A stretch of DNA of 35,323 nt from Gemmatimonadota bacterium (GCA_028873845.1 JAPPNO010000109.1:1-35323), one strand, 5' to 3'. Positions 1-8,503 are shown, counted from the stretch's first letter. Made by a program: numbers and translations. Notes: generated by a model not told the origin, from the sequence alone.

Positions 1-2
1 GG

Positions 3-398
3 TGGAGGGCCAAGCACGAGAAGACCGGATACGAGCACACCACGCCCGTGACCGGCGAGGCAATCGCCGCCTTGGAGCAGGCGCGAAGGATGAACCCCGG
101 AGACGGGGACGCCCCGGTGCTGCCCTCGTCGCACGATCCCTCCGTGTGCGCGACCCGCTGGATGAGCCGCACATGGTGGGACAAGGCCGAGAGGCTGGCC
201 GGGCTGGAGAAGAAGCGGGGAAGCGGCTGGCACTCTCTCAGGCGCAAGTTCGCGTCCGATCTCATGGACCAGCCTCTGAAGGTGCTCTGCGAACTCGGCG
301 GCTGGAAGGACGCCAAGACGGTCCTCCAGTGCTATCAGAAAGCGGACGAGGACCAACTGCGGCAGGCGCTCGCGAACCGCAGGAGACTCCGCGCCTGA
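3..398 (+). CDS. Tyrosine recombinase/integrase, C-terminal catalytic part (5' end outside window)
   Basis: This frame is open from the left edge and ends with TGA at 396-398, so only the C-terminal ~131 residues of a site-specific tyrosine recombinase are present. Visible family motifs are the HxxR box (HSLRRKF) about 52 residues before the end of the visible part, then LGGW with the conserved Trp, and the nucleophilic Tyr in LQCYQ. The enzyme class cuts and rejoins DNA through a 3'-phosphotyrosine in a tetramer. The first catalytic Arg lies upstream of the window. A diverged second copy follows at 474-1004 in the same orientation, and the short sequence after the stop is repeated after that copy, so the two arose by tandem duplication. 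Whether this first copy is intact cannot be judged here. An integron- or phage-type role cannot be told from this fragment. Confidence 0.85.
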   Translation, partial: WRAKHEKTGYEHTTPVTGEAIAALEQARRMNPGDGDAPVLPSSHDPSVCATRWMSRTWWDKAERLAGLEKKRGSGWHSLRRKFASDLMDQPLKVLCELGGWKDAKTVLQCYQKADEDQLRQALANRRRLRA

Positions 399-405
399 TC
401 CGTTC

Positions 406-973
406 AGCGGGAGTCAATCGACGGGAGTCAGGACCGGAAATCCCATAAGTCCAACGCTCACAGCAAGATGTAATTTTGTGAGCACCTGTCCGGGCACCGG
501 ATCGGCGCGATCCGCCAACTCAGGTGGTCCGACGTGGACATGGGAACCGGGGTCATTCGGTGGCGCGCGGAGCACGAGAAGTCGGGCTTCGAGCATCGGA
601 CGCCGGTGACCGACGAGGTGCTCGGTGTCTTGGAAGAGGCGCGCAAGGAGTACCGGCGGACCGACGACGCGCCTGTGTTGCCCGCGCCCAGGGACCCCGC
701 GAGGAGCATGAGCTACACGGTGGCGCGCTACTGGTGGGAAAAGGCGGAGAGGCTCACCGGGCTGGAGCGCAAGCGTGGCAGGGGCTGGCATTCGCTGAGG
801 CGGAAGTTCGCCTCCGACCTGATGGACCAGCCACTCAAGGTGCTCTGCGAGTTGGGAGGCTGGAGGACGGCACAGACGGTGCTCCAGTGTTACCAGAGGG
901 CCGGCGAGGAGCGGCTCAAGAAGGCGCTCGACGAGCGTCCGCGGGTCACCTCCCCCGGTTTAGCGGGAGTCAA
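406..973. repeat. Direct repeat flanking the recombinase copies
   Basis: The 12-base sequence AGCGGGAGTCAA occurs at 406-417, just after the stop of the first recombinase copy, and again at 962-973 at the end of the second copy. Weaker similarity continues for about 35 bases after each. With the coding similarity, this defines a duplicated unit with a period of about 556-558 bp. It may simply be the duplicated 3' flank, or it may include a recombinase target site. Confidence 0.6.
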
Positions 974-1004
974 AAGGCGGGAATCGCGCCCGCAAATCAC
1001 GTAA
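474..1004 (+). pseudogene. Second, N-terminally truncated tyrosine recombinase copy
   Basis: The frame opens just after an in-frame TAA at 471-473 and reads directly into the catalytic domain: SGHRIGAIRQL supplies the first catalytic Arg, HSLRRKF the HxxR box, LGGW the Trp and LQCYQ the Tyr. The catalytic signature is complete, but the N-terminal core-binding domain that such enzymes need is absent. The first usable start would be GTG at 534, inside the domain and after the first Arg. The protein is closely similar to the product of 3-398 throughout. The stop corresponding to the first copy has been lost, and the frame reads on through the duplicated 3' flank (AGCGGGAGTCAA) to TAA at 1002-1004, adding about 20 residues. 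It is most likely a non-functional remnant of a tandem duplication; a stand-alone catalytic domain is less likely. Confidence 0.75.
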
Positions 1005-1253
1005 CTTCAAGCAAGGCAACTGGAAACAATCCTGTGACCTCATGACATTATGTGAACCGCAGTTGACAATCCACGCGTGCAGGATGGAAGTGGACCATCT
1101 CTCGGACGCCGATCTGGAGGATGTGGTCCTTCACGAGGGTGCCTCGCGACGGAATTCGGCGGGGCCGCAATTGGGCCGCAACCGGGTATCGACGGACCGA
1201 TCGATCCGCCGTAGCTTTCGAGGTCATTCCGGCTGACAGGAGGTACCTCGCCG

Positions 1254-2624
1254 ATGCACCCACCACACCACCGATTCGCCACCACTTCACTCGTGGCCGT
1301 CGCGGTGCTGACCGCTTGCGACGACCCCGATCCGGTCGCCCCGGAGCCGGCGCCCACCACGATCGAAGTGGTCGCGGGTGACGGCCAGCGGGCCGTTCAG
1401 GGCCTGCCGCTCGAAGACAGCGTGATCGTCCGGGTGCTGGACCAGGATGGGCGAGCCTTCTCCGGCGCCGAGATCACCTTCACACCGGGCCCGGGCCACG
1501 GTCAGGTCGACTCCGCTTCGGCCACAACCGGCGAGGACGGCCGGGCCACCGCCTTCTGGACCCTCGGCTCCGATCCCGGCGACCAGACCCTGAACGTCGC
1601 GGCGGGCGAGGCCTCCGCCAGCGTCGGTGCGACGGCGCTGGACCTCGAGGCCGAACTGGACGTGGTTTTCGCCCCCCCTTCACAGGCCGAGATCGATGCG
1701 GTTGGAGCCGACTGGGCCGCTCGCGACGTCTCCGCCACCGGCGTGCGGGTTGAACTCACCGAGCCGCTGTCGCTGGTGGGATCGCCCGCCACCCTGAGGA
1801 TCATCTCGCATACGGTCACCGGAGCCCGCCACTACGGGGCCATCGTCGTTCCCGACGGTGCATCCGAGGAGAGTCTGCACGTCCTGGCGTACCTGCACGG
1901 TGGCGACGGGGGCGTTTCGGTGGAAGACCTGCAGTTCGTCGCCCTGCCGCTGGGCGAGTTGCGCGACAGCTTCGTGTACGTGGTTCCGTCCTTTCGCAGC
2001 GAACCGCTCAGGCACGACGGGCAGAGCTGGATCTCGGAGGGCGCGTCGAGCCCGTGGGACTACGACGTGGATGATGCGATCGCGCTCATCACCGTCGCCT
2101 TCGAAACCACGCCGGAGGCCAGACCCGGTGGCTACAGCGTCATCGGCGGCAGCCGGGGCGCCGGGGTGGCCCTGCTCGCGGGGGCCCGGGACGAGCGGAT
2201 CCGGAGAATCGTCGGCTTCTACGGCCCCACCGACTTCTACGACGACTGGGTGCGCGAGATCGTGCGCGAGGCGGCGCTCCGCATGCCGCGCAATCTCCCC
2301 GGGGTCACCCACCTCGACTCCACGGTGGTGCAGCCCTTCATACGGGGTGACCGCGGGCCCGCCGACGTTCGACTGGAACTGGCGCGCCGCTCCTCGGTCC
2401 TCTTCGCGGCCGGCCTGCCGGCGGTCCAGCTCCACCACGGCACGATCGACCAGGTCGTCTCCGTGTCGCAAGCCGAATCGATGATCCGGACCATGGAGGC
2501 GCTGGGACGCGGGCCGCCCGACTTCGAGGCGTACATCTACGAGGGCGGGGGGCACGACTTCCTCAGTTTGCAGGAGGCCATCCAGCGCGCCGTCGAGTTC
2601 GTTTCGCGGGAGTTCGGGGGATAG
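1254..2624 (+). CDS. Ig-like domain plus alpha/beta hydrolase lipoprotein
   Basis: The 456-residue product starts with a lipoprotein signal (hydrophobic stretch, lipobox LTAC, Cys22), followed by DDPDP, so it is probably anchored to a membrane facing the periplasm or outside. Residues ~35-110 resemble a bacterial Ig-like domain of the invasin type (VRVLDQDGRAFSGAEITF, then TGEDGRATAFW). Residues ~170-455 are an alpha/beta hydrolase of the S9-peptidase/esterase kind, with nucleophile Ser300 in GGSRG, Asp399 in HGTIDQVV and His434 in GGGHDF. The catalytic triad is therefore complete; the substrate (ester or peptide) is unknown. The start is supported by AGGAGG at 1238-1243, 10 bases before ATG. 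It stands alone, convergent with the amidohydrolase operon 43 bp downstream. Confidence 0.85.
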   Translation: MHPPHHRFATTSLVAVAVLTACDDPDPVAPEPAPTTIEVVAGDGQRAVQGLPLEDSVIVRVLDQDGRAFSGAEITFTPGPGHGQVDSASATTGEDGRATAFWTLGSDPGDQTLNVAAGEASASVGATALDLEAELDVVFAPPSQAEIDAVGADWAARDVSATGVRVELTEPLSLVGSPATLRIISHTVTGARHYGAIVVPDGASEESLHVLAYLHGGDGGVSVEDLQFVALPLGELRDSFVYVVPSFRSEPLRHDGQSWISEGASSPWDYDVDDAIALITVAFETTPEARPGGYSVIGGSRGAGVALLAGARDERIRRIVGFYGPTDFYDDWVREIVREAALRMPRNLPGVTHLDSTVVQPFIRGDRGPADVRLELARRSSVLFAAGLPAVQLHHGTIDQVVSVSQAESMIRTMEALGRGPPDFEAYIYEGGGHDFLSLQEAIQRAVEFVSREFGG

Positions 2625-2667
2625 CGGTCCGCGGACAGGGTCCCCCCGGCACCCGTCCGGGCCGCAA

Positions 2668-4041
2668 CTACATGATCACCCGCCGCATGAATTGCCGAAC
2701 CTTCTCCATGTACTTCTCGAAGAAGTACTTCTGGATGTCCATCATGTCCAGCTCGCGGCCCTGGATGTAGGCCTGCTCGATGTCGCTGGTCATGTCGAGC
2801 GGCGTTCCGGTCGTGATCAGGAAGGTCGCCTGCTTGCCCGGCTCCAGGGAGCCGACGCGGTCGTCGAGCCCGAGGAACTGTGCCGGGTTGATCGTGACCG
2901 CTTTCAGCGCCTCTTCCTCGGGAAGCCCGAAGGCGACCGCCACACCCGCTTCGAAGGGCAGCCGGTTCGAGTACAGCGACCCCGAGCCGCCGGAAATCGC
3001 GAAGCGCACGCCCGCCTCGTGCAGACGCGCGGGCATCGAGTATGCGCCGTCGTAGCCCTCGTATTGCCGGCCGGGTCCGGACATCGTCGAGGTCAGGATC
3101 ACCGGTATGTCCTCGGCGACCAGGCGGTCGGCGACATGGATGGCGTCCCGTCCGCCGCGGATGACGATGCGGAGATCCTCCTCCTGCGCCCAGGTGATGG
3201 CGTCGCTGATCTGTGCCGCGCCGTCGGCCGCGACCACGACGGGGAGATCACCGTCGATGACCGGCATCATGGCGGCGTAGCGCGAGTCGCTGCGCACCTC
3301 CTCGCCGGCGGCGACCGCGTCGCGATAGGCCCGCGCCTCCGCGAAGAAGTCCTTCAGCTGCTGGACCTGCTCCTCGTAGCTCGGCGGATCCTCCTGCGGG
3401 CCGAACCTGAAGCCGCGGAACCCGCGGAAGGCGCGGCGGTTGGGGTTGGGCCAGTTCACGTTGAGCGCCGCGGCCGACTGCATCGACATCTCTTCCCAGC
3501 TCCACCCCTCCAGGGCCATCGCGGAGGACATGCCGGAGACGAGTCCGCCGCCGGGAGTCGTGAGCGTGGTGAGCACGCCGGCCGAGCGCGTCGTGCCGAT
3601 ATGGCGGCTCTCGGCGTTCACCGCGATGTCCGCACGCACGTTCGGATTGAAGTCGCCCAGTTCGTTGGTGTCGTTGGATACGTCGACCGCGCCGATCTCG
3701 GCGATCCCCACCGTGCTGTAGGCGTCGATGAGACCGGGGTAGATGTGTTTCCCCGTGGCGTCGACCACGCGGGTCCCGGCCGGAATGTCCACGTCGGCGC
3801 CGATCGCGGTGATCAACCCGTTCTCCAGGAGGATCGTCCCGTTTTCGATGACACCGCTGGTGACGGTATGGATGGTGGCGCCGACCAGCGCAACCGGCTC
3901 GGACTGCGGGGGCACCGTCATTCGGACCTGGGCTCCCAGGATCGCCGGCGCCATCGCCCACAGGACCGCCACAACCGCCGTGGCCCTGCACCCGACCCCC
4001 GGGAGGGATCTCTTCGTCGCACTTCGCTGTGTCGTCGTCAT
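2668..4041 (-). CDS. Amidohydrolase-family secreted protein, metal site degenerate
   Basis: The product has 457 residues with a signal peptide ending near AILGAQ (about residue 37). The amidohydrolase frame is recognisable at both ends: NGTILLENGLITAIGADV, then TGKHIYPGLID, and near the C-terminus VGSLEPGKQATFLI. The metal-binding HxH that should follow GLID is replaced by Y108 and T110 (GLIDAYST), and the usual HxD near the end is replaced by FAISGGSGSL. Catalysis by the standard binuclear mechanism is therefore unlikely; a binding or partner role for the upstream enzyme is an inference. Its ATG overlaps the stop of the upstream gene by four bases (ATGA at 4038-4041), so translation is probably coupled. 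The start was chosen for this overlap and for the signal peptide directly after it; the frame stays open further upstream without family similarity. Confidence 0.85.
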   Translation of the reverse strand: MTTTQRSATKRSLPGVGCRATAVVAVLWAMAPAILGAQVRMTVPPQSEPVALVGATIHTVTSGVIENGTILLENGLITAIGADVDIPAGTRVVDATGKHIYPGLIDAYSTVGIAEIGAVDVSNDTNELGDFNPNVRADIAVNAESRHIGTTRSAGVLTTLTTPGGGLVSGMSSAMALEGWSWEEMSMQSAAALNVNWPNPNRRAFRGFRGFRFGPQEDPPSYEEQVQQLKDFFAEARAYRDAVAAGEEVRSDSRYAAMMPVIDGDLPVVVAADGAAQISDAITWAQEEDLRIVIRGGRDAIHVADRLVAEDIPVILTSTMSGPGRQYEGYDGAYSMPARLHEAGVRFAISGGSGSLYSNRLPFEAGVAVAFGLPEEEALKAVTINPAQFLGLDDRVGSLEPGKQATFLITTGTPLDMTSDIEQAYIQGRELDMMDIQKYFFEKYMEKVRQFMRRVIM

Positions 4042-7000
4042 CGGTTGGTCTCCGTCTCGGCATTCCGGCCGCCGCCGCCCTCGATGGACAGGATGGCCTG
4101 GATGAGTTGTCTGCGTTCCTCCGCGACCCGGTCCCGCATGGCCGCGTCCTCCTCGAGCGAGAAATAGCGGCGGCCATCGACCCATGTCTGCTCGGCCCGC
4201 GTGAACTGCGAAAGCGGGTCGCCGCTCCAGATCACGAAATCGCCGTCCTTGCCCGGCTCCAGCGAGCCCACCCGGTCGTCGATCGCCATCGCCCGCGCCG
4301 ACCCGATGGTCACCGTGGACAGCGCCTGCTCGGGCGTCAGCCCCGTGCGCAACAGCTTGCCCGCCTCCCAGTTCATCCGGCTGGCGATCTGGCTGTTGTC
4401 GGAGTGCAGCGAAGTGACGACCCCCGCCTCGATCAGGATTCGTGCGTTGTACGCCGTCGCGTCGTAGGCTTCGAGCTTGAAGGCGCCCCAGTCGCTCCAC
4501 ACGACCGCGGCCACACCTGAAGCGGCGAGCTCCGGCGCGATCTTGTATGCCTCGACGCCGTGCTGCAGCGTCTGAACCCTGAAGCCGAACTCCTCCGCAA
4601 GGCGAACGAGCGCGAGGAACTCGTCCGCGCGGTAGCCGTGCGACGAGATGAGCAGCTCCTGGTCCAGGATGTCGAGGATCGCCTCCATGCGCAGGTCGCG
4701 CCGCGGGGGAAGTCCCTCCCCGGTCTCCTCCCACCTCTGCCACTCACGCTCGTAGTCGCGCGCGGCCATGAAGTGATCGCGGATGATCTCCTGCGTTCCC
4801 ATGCGGGTGTCGGGGTAGCGTCCCTGACGCCGTTTCGGGTTCTCGCCCAGGGCGAACTTCACCGTTCGGGGCGCGTTCTCCAGCTTGAGATCCTCGGGCA
4901 GCGAACCCCAGCGCATCTTCACGAAGACGTTCTCGCCCCCGATCGGGTTCGCGGAACCGTGCTTGATGTGCGCGGTGGTGAGCCCGCCGGCCACCTGCCG
5001 GTACATCCAGATGTTGTTGTGGGTGACGACGTCGCCCATTCGCACCTCGGGGACGATCGCGAAGCCGCTTTCGTTCACGGCGCTCACGCCCGAATGAATG
5101 TGCGGGTCGATCAGTCCCGGGGTGACGTGCTTCCCCGTGGCATCGATCTCGACCGCGCCGCGGGGGGCATCGAGGTCCATTCCGACCGCTTCGACCGTCC
5201 CCGCGCGAACCAGCAGGTCGGCGCCTTCCAGCGTGCCCCGCGGGCCCTGGGTCCAGACGGTCGCGTTGCGTACGACCACCGCGGCGGGCTGCTCCGGGAT
5301 CGAGGACCGGCCGTAGTCCATCATCGGCCGGATGAACGGCAGGTCGATCTCGGGCACGTCCATCGCCACGGTACCGCGCTCCCGGCCCTCGAAGCCCTCG
5401 GTGCGGGTGCCGCGGAAGGAGGGGTCCGCCCCGTTCGGCAGCGATGTCCAACCGTAGAATTCGTCGCCCCGCACGGAGCCCGACAGGAGCGCCATGCCCT
5501 GGTAGCCGAGCACCTCGCCGTTGAAGCGGGCGTCGATCCGACCGGTCTCCGCGACCGCCCTGGCCGAAGCGAGATCGACCCGCGCGCCGCCGGGCAGCTC
5601 GGGGCCGGTGCTGGCTATGTCGAGGTAGCCCCGCAACCGGTTCAGCGAACCCTCGAGCACCAGGACGGCGTCGAAGCCCCACTCGTCATCCGAAGCGATC
5701 TCCCAGGTTCCCCTGGGATCGATCTGGGCCGGGCGGGTGATCCCGTAGACCCTTCCACGCACCCACACATCGCGAACCGTGGCCTCCTCGGTCAGCAGGT
5801 CGCCCTCGCTGACGATCAGGTTGGCCACCTTGCCCTCGGCGATGGTCCCGTGCGTGCGATCGATTCCGAGCCAGGCGGCCGGTGTCGTGGTGAGCGCGGC
5901 CAGGGCGTCGTCCGCCGAGAGCCCCCGCGCCACCGCGATCCGCAGATTGGGCAGAAACTCGTTCAGCGACGAAAGGCCGTCCGTGGTGATTGCGAAGCCG
6001 ACCCCGGCATCCGCCAGCTGCGCCGGGCCGGTCGGCGCCAGGTACCAGTGGCGCAGGTCGGCGAGCGAGGCATCGAGCGCCGCCCCCGGATAACCCACGT
6101 CCGGGGCGTCCGGGAAGTCCAGGGGCACGATCAGCGGTTCGCTCCGGGTCCGGAGCACGTCGATGATCCGGTATTCCTCACCGTTGCCGCGGTACCAGGC
6201 CTGAAGCCCGAACTCCGACGCCAGGGTGTGGGCCCGGAGATACTCCTCCTCTCCGCGGGTCTCGAAGACCACCGGCTGACCGCCCTGCACGACATCGTCG
6301 AGCGCCGCGAGGGCTTCGCTCGTCTCCGGGGGGAGGAAGGCGCGCCCGCTCGATTCATACGCTTCCCACGCGCGCATGTACCAGTCCGCATCCATGAGCG
6401 TCTGCTTCATGAGCGCGATCGTGCCCATCGCGGAGTTCGGGTACGACCCGCCGAGCTCGAACGAACGCTGGAAGCCGATCGACTGCGCGATATCGGGCCG
6501 CAGCACCCGCTCTCGAACGCCTTCGTCCCCCAGGCTGACCAGCGAGGCCGTGCCCCGGAAGATCCCCTCCTTCGGAACCGCCAGCGCCGCGCCGAAGCCC
6601 TGCGAGCGGAGCGCTGCCCGGCGTTCCTCGTCGTCGGCCAGGTTCCGGGTGGTCGAGAACCACGCCCGCACCTGCGGGTTCCAGTGCGTGGGTCCGATGT
6701 CCCCGCCCTCCGGCACCGCGCCCATCTCCAGATCGGCGTGCGCGTCAATGAAGCCCGGGTAGACGGTGAGCCCGTCGAGGTCCCATACCCGCGCCCCGGC
6801 CGGCGCGTCCGTTCCTCGCCCGACCGACTGGATGAGGCCGTCGCGGATCACGATCGTTGCGTTGTCCAGGACCTGACCCGGCCCGGTCACGACCCTGGCT
6901 CCCACCAGGGCGTGGTAGCCCGTGCCGTTGTCGCGCATGCCCTCGACCGGCTGGGTCCGGCTCGCCTGCTGAGCCTCGGCGCCCGTCGCCAGGACAAACG

Positions 7001-7046
7001 CAAGGCCCAGCGCGACGGGACCCGGAGTGAATGGTGTCGCCTTCAC
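4038..7046 (-). CDS. Large secreted amidohydrolase with two tandem amidohydrolase domains
   Basis: The 1002-residue product begins at GTG (7046-7044), preceded by an AAGGGGGT-like ribosome site, and has a signal peptide ending around GAEAQ (residues ~1-25), so it is periplasmic or secreted. Residues ~45-450 form a first amidohydrolase domain that has HAD (H103, D105) instead of HxH after GFID, and a late ITTDG. Residues ~450-600 form a beta-rich linker. Residues ~600-980 form a second domain with all metal ligands visible: H649 and H651 in GLIDPHIHSG, H803 in SSHGYR, H829 in LQHGVEAY and D883 in LHSDNS. Only the second domain looks fully active. The imidazolonepropionase/dihydroorotase-like superfamily hydrolyses cyclic amides or peptides; the substrate here is unknown. 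The next gene is coupled through a 4-base overlap. Confidence 0.88.
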   Translation of the reverse strand: MKATPFTPGPVALGLAFVLATGAEAQQASRTQPVEGMRDNGTGYHALVGARVVTGPGQVLDNATIVIRDGLIQSVGRGTDAPAGARVWDLDGLTVYPGFIDAHADLEMGAVPEGGDIGPTHWNPQVRAWFSTTRNLADDEERRAALRSQGFGAALAVPKEGIFRGTASLVSLGDEGVRERVLRPDIAQSIGFQRSFELGGSYPNSAMGTIALMKQTLMDADWYMRAWEAYESSGRAFLPPETSEALAALDDVVQGGQPVVFETRGEEEYLRAHTLASEFGLQAWYRGNGEEYRIIDVLRTRSEPLIVPLDFPDAPDVGYPGAALDASLADLRHWYLAPTGPAQLADAGVGFAITTDGLSSLNEFLPNLRIAVARGLSADDALAALTTTPAAWLGIDRTHGTIAEGKVANLIVSEGDLLTEEATVRDVWVRGRVYGITRPAQIDPRGTWEIASDDEWGFDAVLVLEGSLNRLRGYLDIASTGPELPGGARVDLASARAVAETGRIDARFNGEVLGYQGMALLSGSVRGDEFYGWTSLPNGADPSFRGTRTEGFEGRERGTVAMDVPEIDLPFIRPMMDYGRSSIPEQPAAVVVRNATVWTQGPRGTLEGADLLVRAGTVEAVGMDLDAPRGAVEIDATGKHVTPGLIDPHIHSGVSAVNESGFAIVPEVRMGDVVTHNNIWMYRQVAGGLTTAHIKHGSANPIGGENVFVKMRWGSLPEDLKLENAPRTVKFALGENPKRRQGRYPDTRMGTQEIIRDHFMAARDYEREWQRWEETGEGLPPRRDLRMEAILDILDQELLISSHGYRADEFLALVRLAEEFGFRVQTLQHGVEAYKIAPELAASGVAAVVWSDWGAFKLEAYDATAYNARILIEAGVVTSLHSDNSQIASRMNWEAGKLLRTGLTPEQALSTVTIGSARAMAIDDRVGSLEPGKDGDFVIWSGDPLSQFTRAEQTWVDGRRYFSLEEDAAMRDRVAEERRQLIQAILSIEGGGGRNAETETNR

Positions 7047-7223
7047 GGAATTACCCCCTTGTCGGTACTGTAACCAGAACGCTCGTCAACCGATAACAAA
7101 TACCACCCATCCCGGAACCTCTCAAGGTCGAACGCCCTCCTCGGGCCACGTCCACGGGGGCTTCGCGCCGCACCGGCGGAGCGGAAGTGGGGCGATTCCG
7201 TCCACGGGCTGACGGCGGACCGG

Positions 7224-7667
7224 CTACGGCGCGCGCCGCTCCTCCACGCGAACCGTCACCAGGTCGTTCGCACGGTACTGCCGATGCCGCACCGACGCGG
7301 CGTAGTGCGAGAGCAGCCGAAGCGACATCTCCCGCGCGTCGGCGGGCACGCCCCCTTCCCGGATCATCCCCATCTCCTCCTCGAGGTTCGCCCCCTGGGG
7401 CGCCGCCAGAAAGTCGATCACCGCGTCGTTGCCGTCGTTGCGCGCCGCCACCCGGAGCCTTCGAGCGCCCCCGGCGGCCCCTTCACCACGCTCCACCAGG
7501 TTCAGCAGCGTCTCCTCGCCCGCCGCACAGAGCCGCCGGGTCGCGTCCTCGTCCCACTTCATGCGCGCCGCGAATTCCCGCAGGAATTCCTCGAGAACTC
7601 GCCGGACGCCCGCATCGAGTGACATCTCGACGTTCCCGCGCCGGGACAACCACCTGCCGAGGCTCAC
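7224..7667 (-). CDS. Small GHKL/HATPase_c_2-like protein (soluble copy)
   Basis: The 147-residue product has GTG at 7667-7665, with an in-frame TAG 12 bases upstream of the start codon, so no longer start exists. It is a clear paralogue of the product of 7755-8267: both share a FLRxFAxxMKW stretch, CxAxEExxxxLV, AAPQGxNLEExMGMI and LRLLxHYAxSVxHRQY. In the family recalled here, such modules sit at the C-terminus of NCS2 xanthine/uracil permeases and resemble the GHKL ATP-binding fold of anti-sigma kinases. The EETLLN stretch could be the N-box with its Asn. No clear DxGxG box is seen, so ATP binding is uncertain. It lacks the membrane segment of its paralogue but keeps the linker that follows that segment (GRWLSRRGN versus GKWRSSRQN). 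An internal ATG at the MSLDAG position is an alternative start. Confidence 0.7.
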   Translation of the reverse strand: MSLGRWLSRRGNVEMSLDAGVRRVLEEFLREFAARMKWDEDATRRLCAAGEETLLNLVERGEGAAGGARRLRVAARNDGNDAVIDFLAAPQGANLEEEMGMIREGGVPADAREMSLRLLSHYAASVRHRQYRANDLVTVRVEERRAP

Positions 7668-7754
7668 GAGGCGCGGCCCCTACCGGTCCGTCTGCGGACC
7701 TTCATGAGCACCAGGGGAGGCGATGCGCCGGACAACGAACCTTTCCACCGGCCC

Positions 7755-8267
7755 CTACCGCGACCCCTTCACCCGCACCGTCAGCAGGTCGATCGCGTGG
7801 TACTGCCGGTGGCTCACCGACGAGGCGTAGTGGCGCAGGAGGCGAAGCGACAGGTCGCGGCCGCTCACCGGCGTGTCCCGGTCCCTGATCATCCCCATCT
7901 GTTCCTCGAGGTTGGTCCCCTGGGGCGCGGCCATGAACTCCATCTCGGCCGCCTCGCCGTCGCGCCGGACGGCCACGCGCAACTGCCTGTTGACGGGGTT
8001 CGCAACACCCTCGTCCTGCCTGACCAGACTCATGAAGGCCTCTTCCGCCGCCGAGCAGAGTCGCTCGGTCGAATCGTCGTTCCACTTCATCTTGCCGGCG
8101 AAATCGCGCAGAAACGCATCGAGCCTGGGGCGCACGCCGACATCGAGCTCCATGTCGATGTTCTGCCGGCTCGACCTCCACTTGCCCCACCCGAAGAAGA
8201 CGGTGACGATGACGTAGAGGAGCACGACGACGGCACCGATGCCGATGGCGAGCCACAGCAGACTCAC
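7755..8267 (-). CDS. Membrane-anchored GHKL/HATPase_c_2-like protein
   Basis: The 170-residue product starts at GTG 8267-8265 and begins with one strongly hydrophobic segment (residues ~3-25, LWLAIGIGAVVVLLYVIVTVFF), followed by a basic linker and then the same domain as its neighbour at 7224-7667. The orientation is probably N-terminus out and domain in the cytoplasm, by the positive-inside rule (WGKWRSSR after the segment). In the putative N-box the Asn is Ser (EEAFMS), so nucleotide binding may be lost. The frame stays open upstream to about 8432 but contains no ATG or GTG, so GTG 8267 is the best start although its ribosome site is weak. A promoter-like pair lies about 160 bases upstream, separating it from dapD. 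The 87-base gap to the soluble copy suggests co-transcription. The function is unknown. Confidence 0.7.
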   Translation of the reverse strand: MSLLWLAIGIGAVVVLLYVIVTVFFGWGKWRSSRQNIDMELDVGVRPRLDAFLRDFAGKMKWNDDSTERLCSAAEEAFMSLVRQDEGVANPVNRQLRVAVRRDGEAAEMEFMAAPQGTNLEEQMGMIRDRDTPVSGRDLSLRLLRHYASSVSHRQYHAIDLLTVRVKGSR

Positions 8268-8413
8268 GCCGCCGGAGCCGGGTTCCTGGGCCAGGAGGTG
8301 GCCCGAATTCTCAAGGAAGTAGATGGGAGGACTCTCGCGCTGGGATCCGGGGGGACGATTGGCGACCGGCGTGGAGAGGCCGTCGGCGTGGGGGCCCGGG
8401 ATCGGGTGAAGTT

Positions 8414-8441
8414 GGTGGGTGGCAGGGCAATTCTACCCACC
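8414..8441. repeat. Inverted repeat overlapping the -10 element
   Basis: GGTGGGT (8414-8420) and ACCCACC (8435-8441) form a perfect 7-base inverted repeat with 14 bases between the arms. The right arm covers one end of the TAGAAT -10 hexamer, so the repeat could be an operator or an RNA hairpin at the start of the transcript. It has no run of T after it, so it does not look like a terminator for dapD. Confidence 0.35.
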
Positions 8442-8458
8442 TCACGGATACCCGACAA
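8430..8458 (-). promoter_or_regulatory. Sigma70-type promoter for the GHKL-like pair
   Basis: On the minus strand, TTGTCG (8458-8453) is followed after exactly 17 bases by TAGAAT (8435-8430). These match the -35 consensus at 4 of 6 positions and the -10 consensus at 5 of 6. It lies after the dapD stop and would give a leader of roughly 155 bases before GTG 8267. Confidence 0.4.
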
Positions 8459-8503
8459 GGTGGGTTGCGACCGGGACCCGGCGTCAACCGGCACCCATGT
8501 CCG

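Noticed and set aside
1063-1068. TTGACA upstream of the alpha/beta hydrolase gene as a -35 box
   Set aside because: No acceptable -10 hexamer is found 16-18 bases downstream.
4560-7073. Long plus-strand open frame (about 837 codons) opposite the large amidohydrolase
   Set aside because: It is the antisense shadow of a well-supported gene with motifs; the translation is Arg/Pro/Asp/Val-rich with no domain, signal or ribosome site. Such frames are normal in GC-rich DNA.
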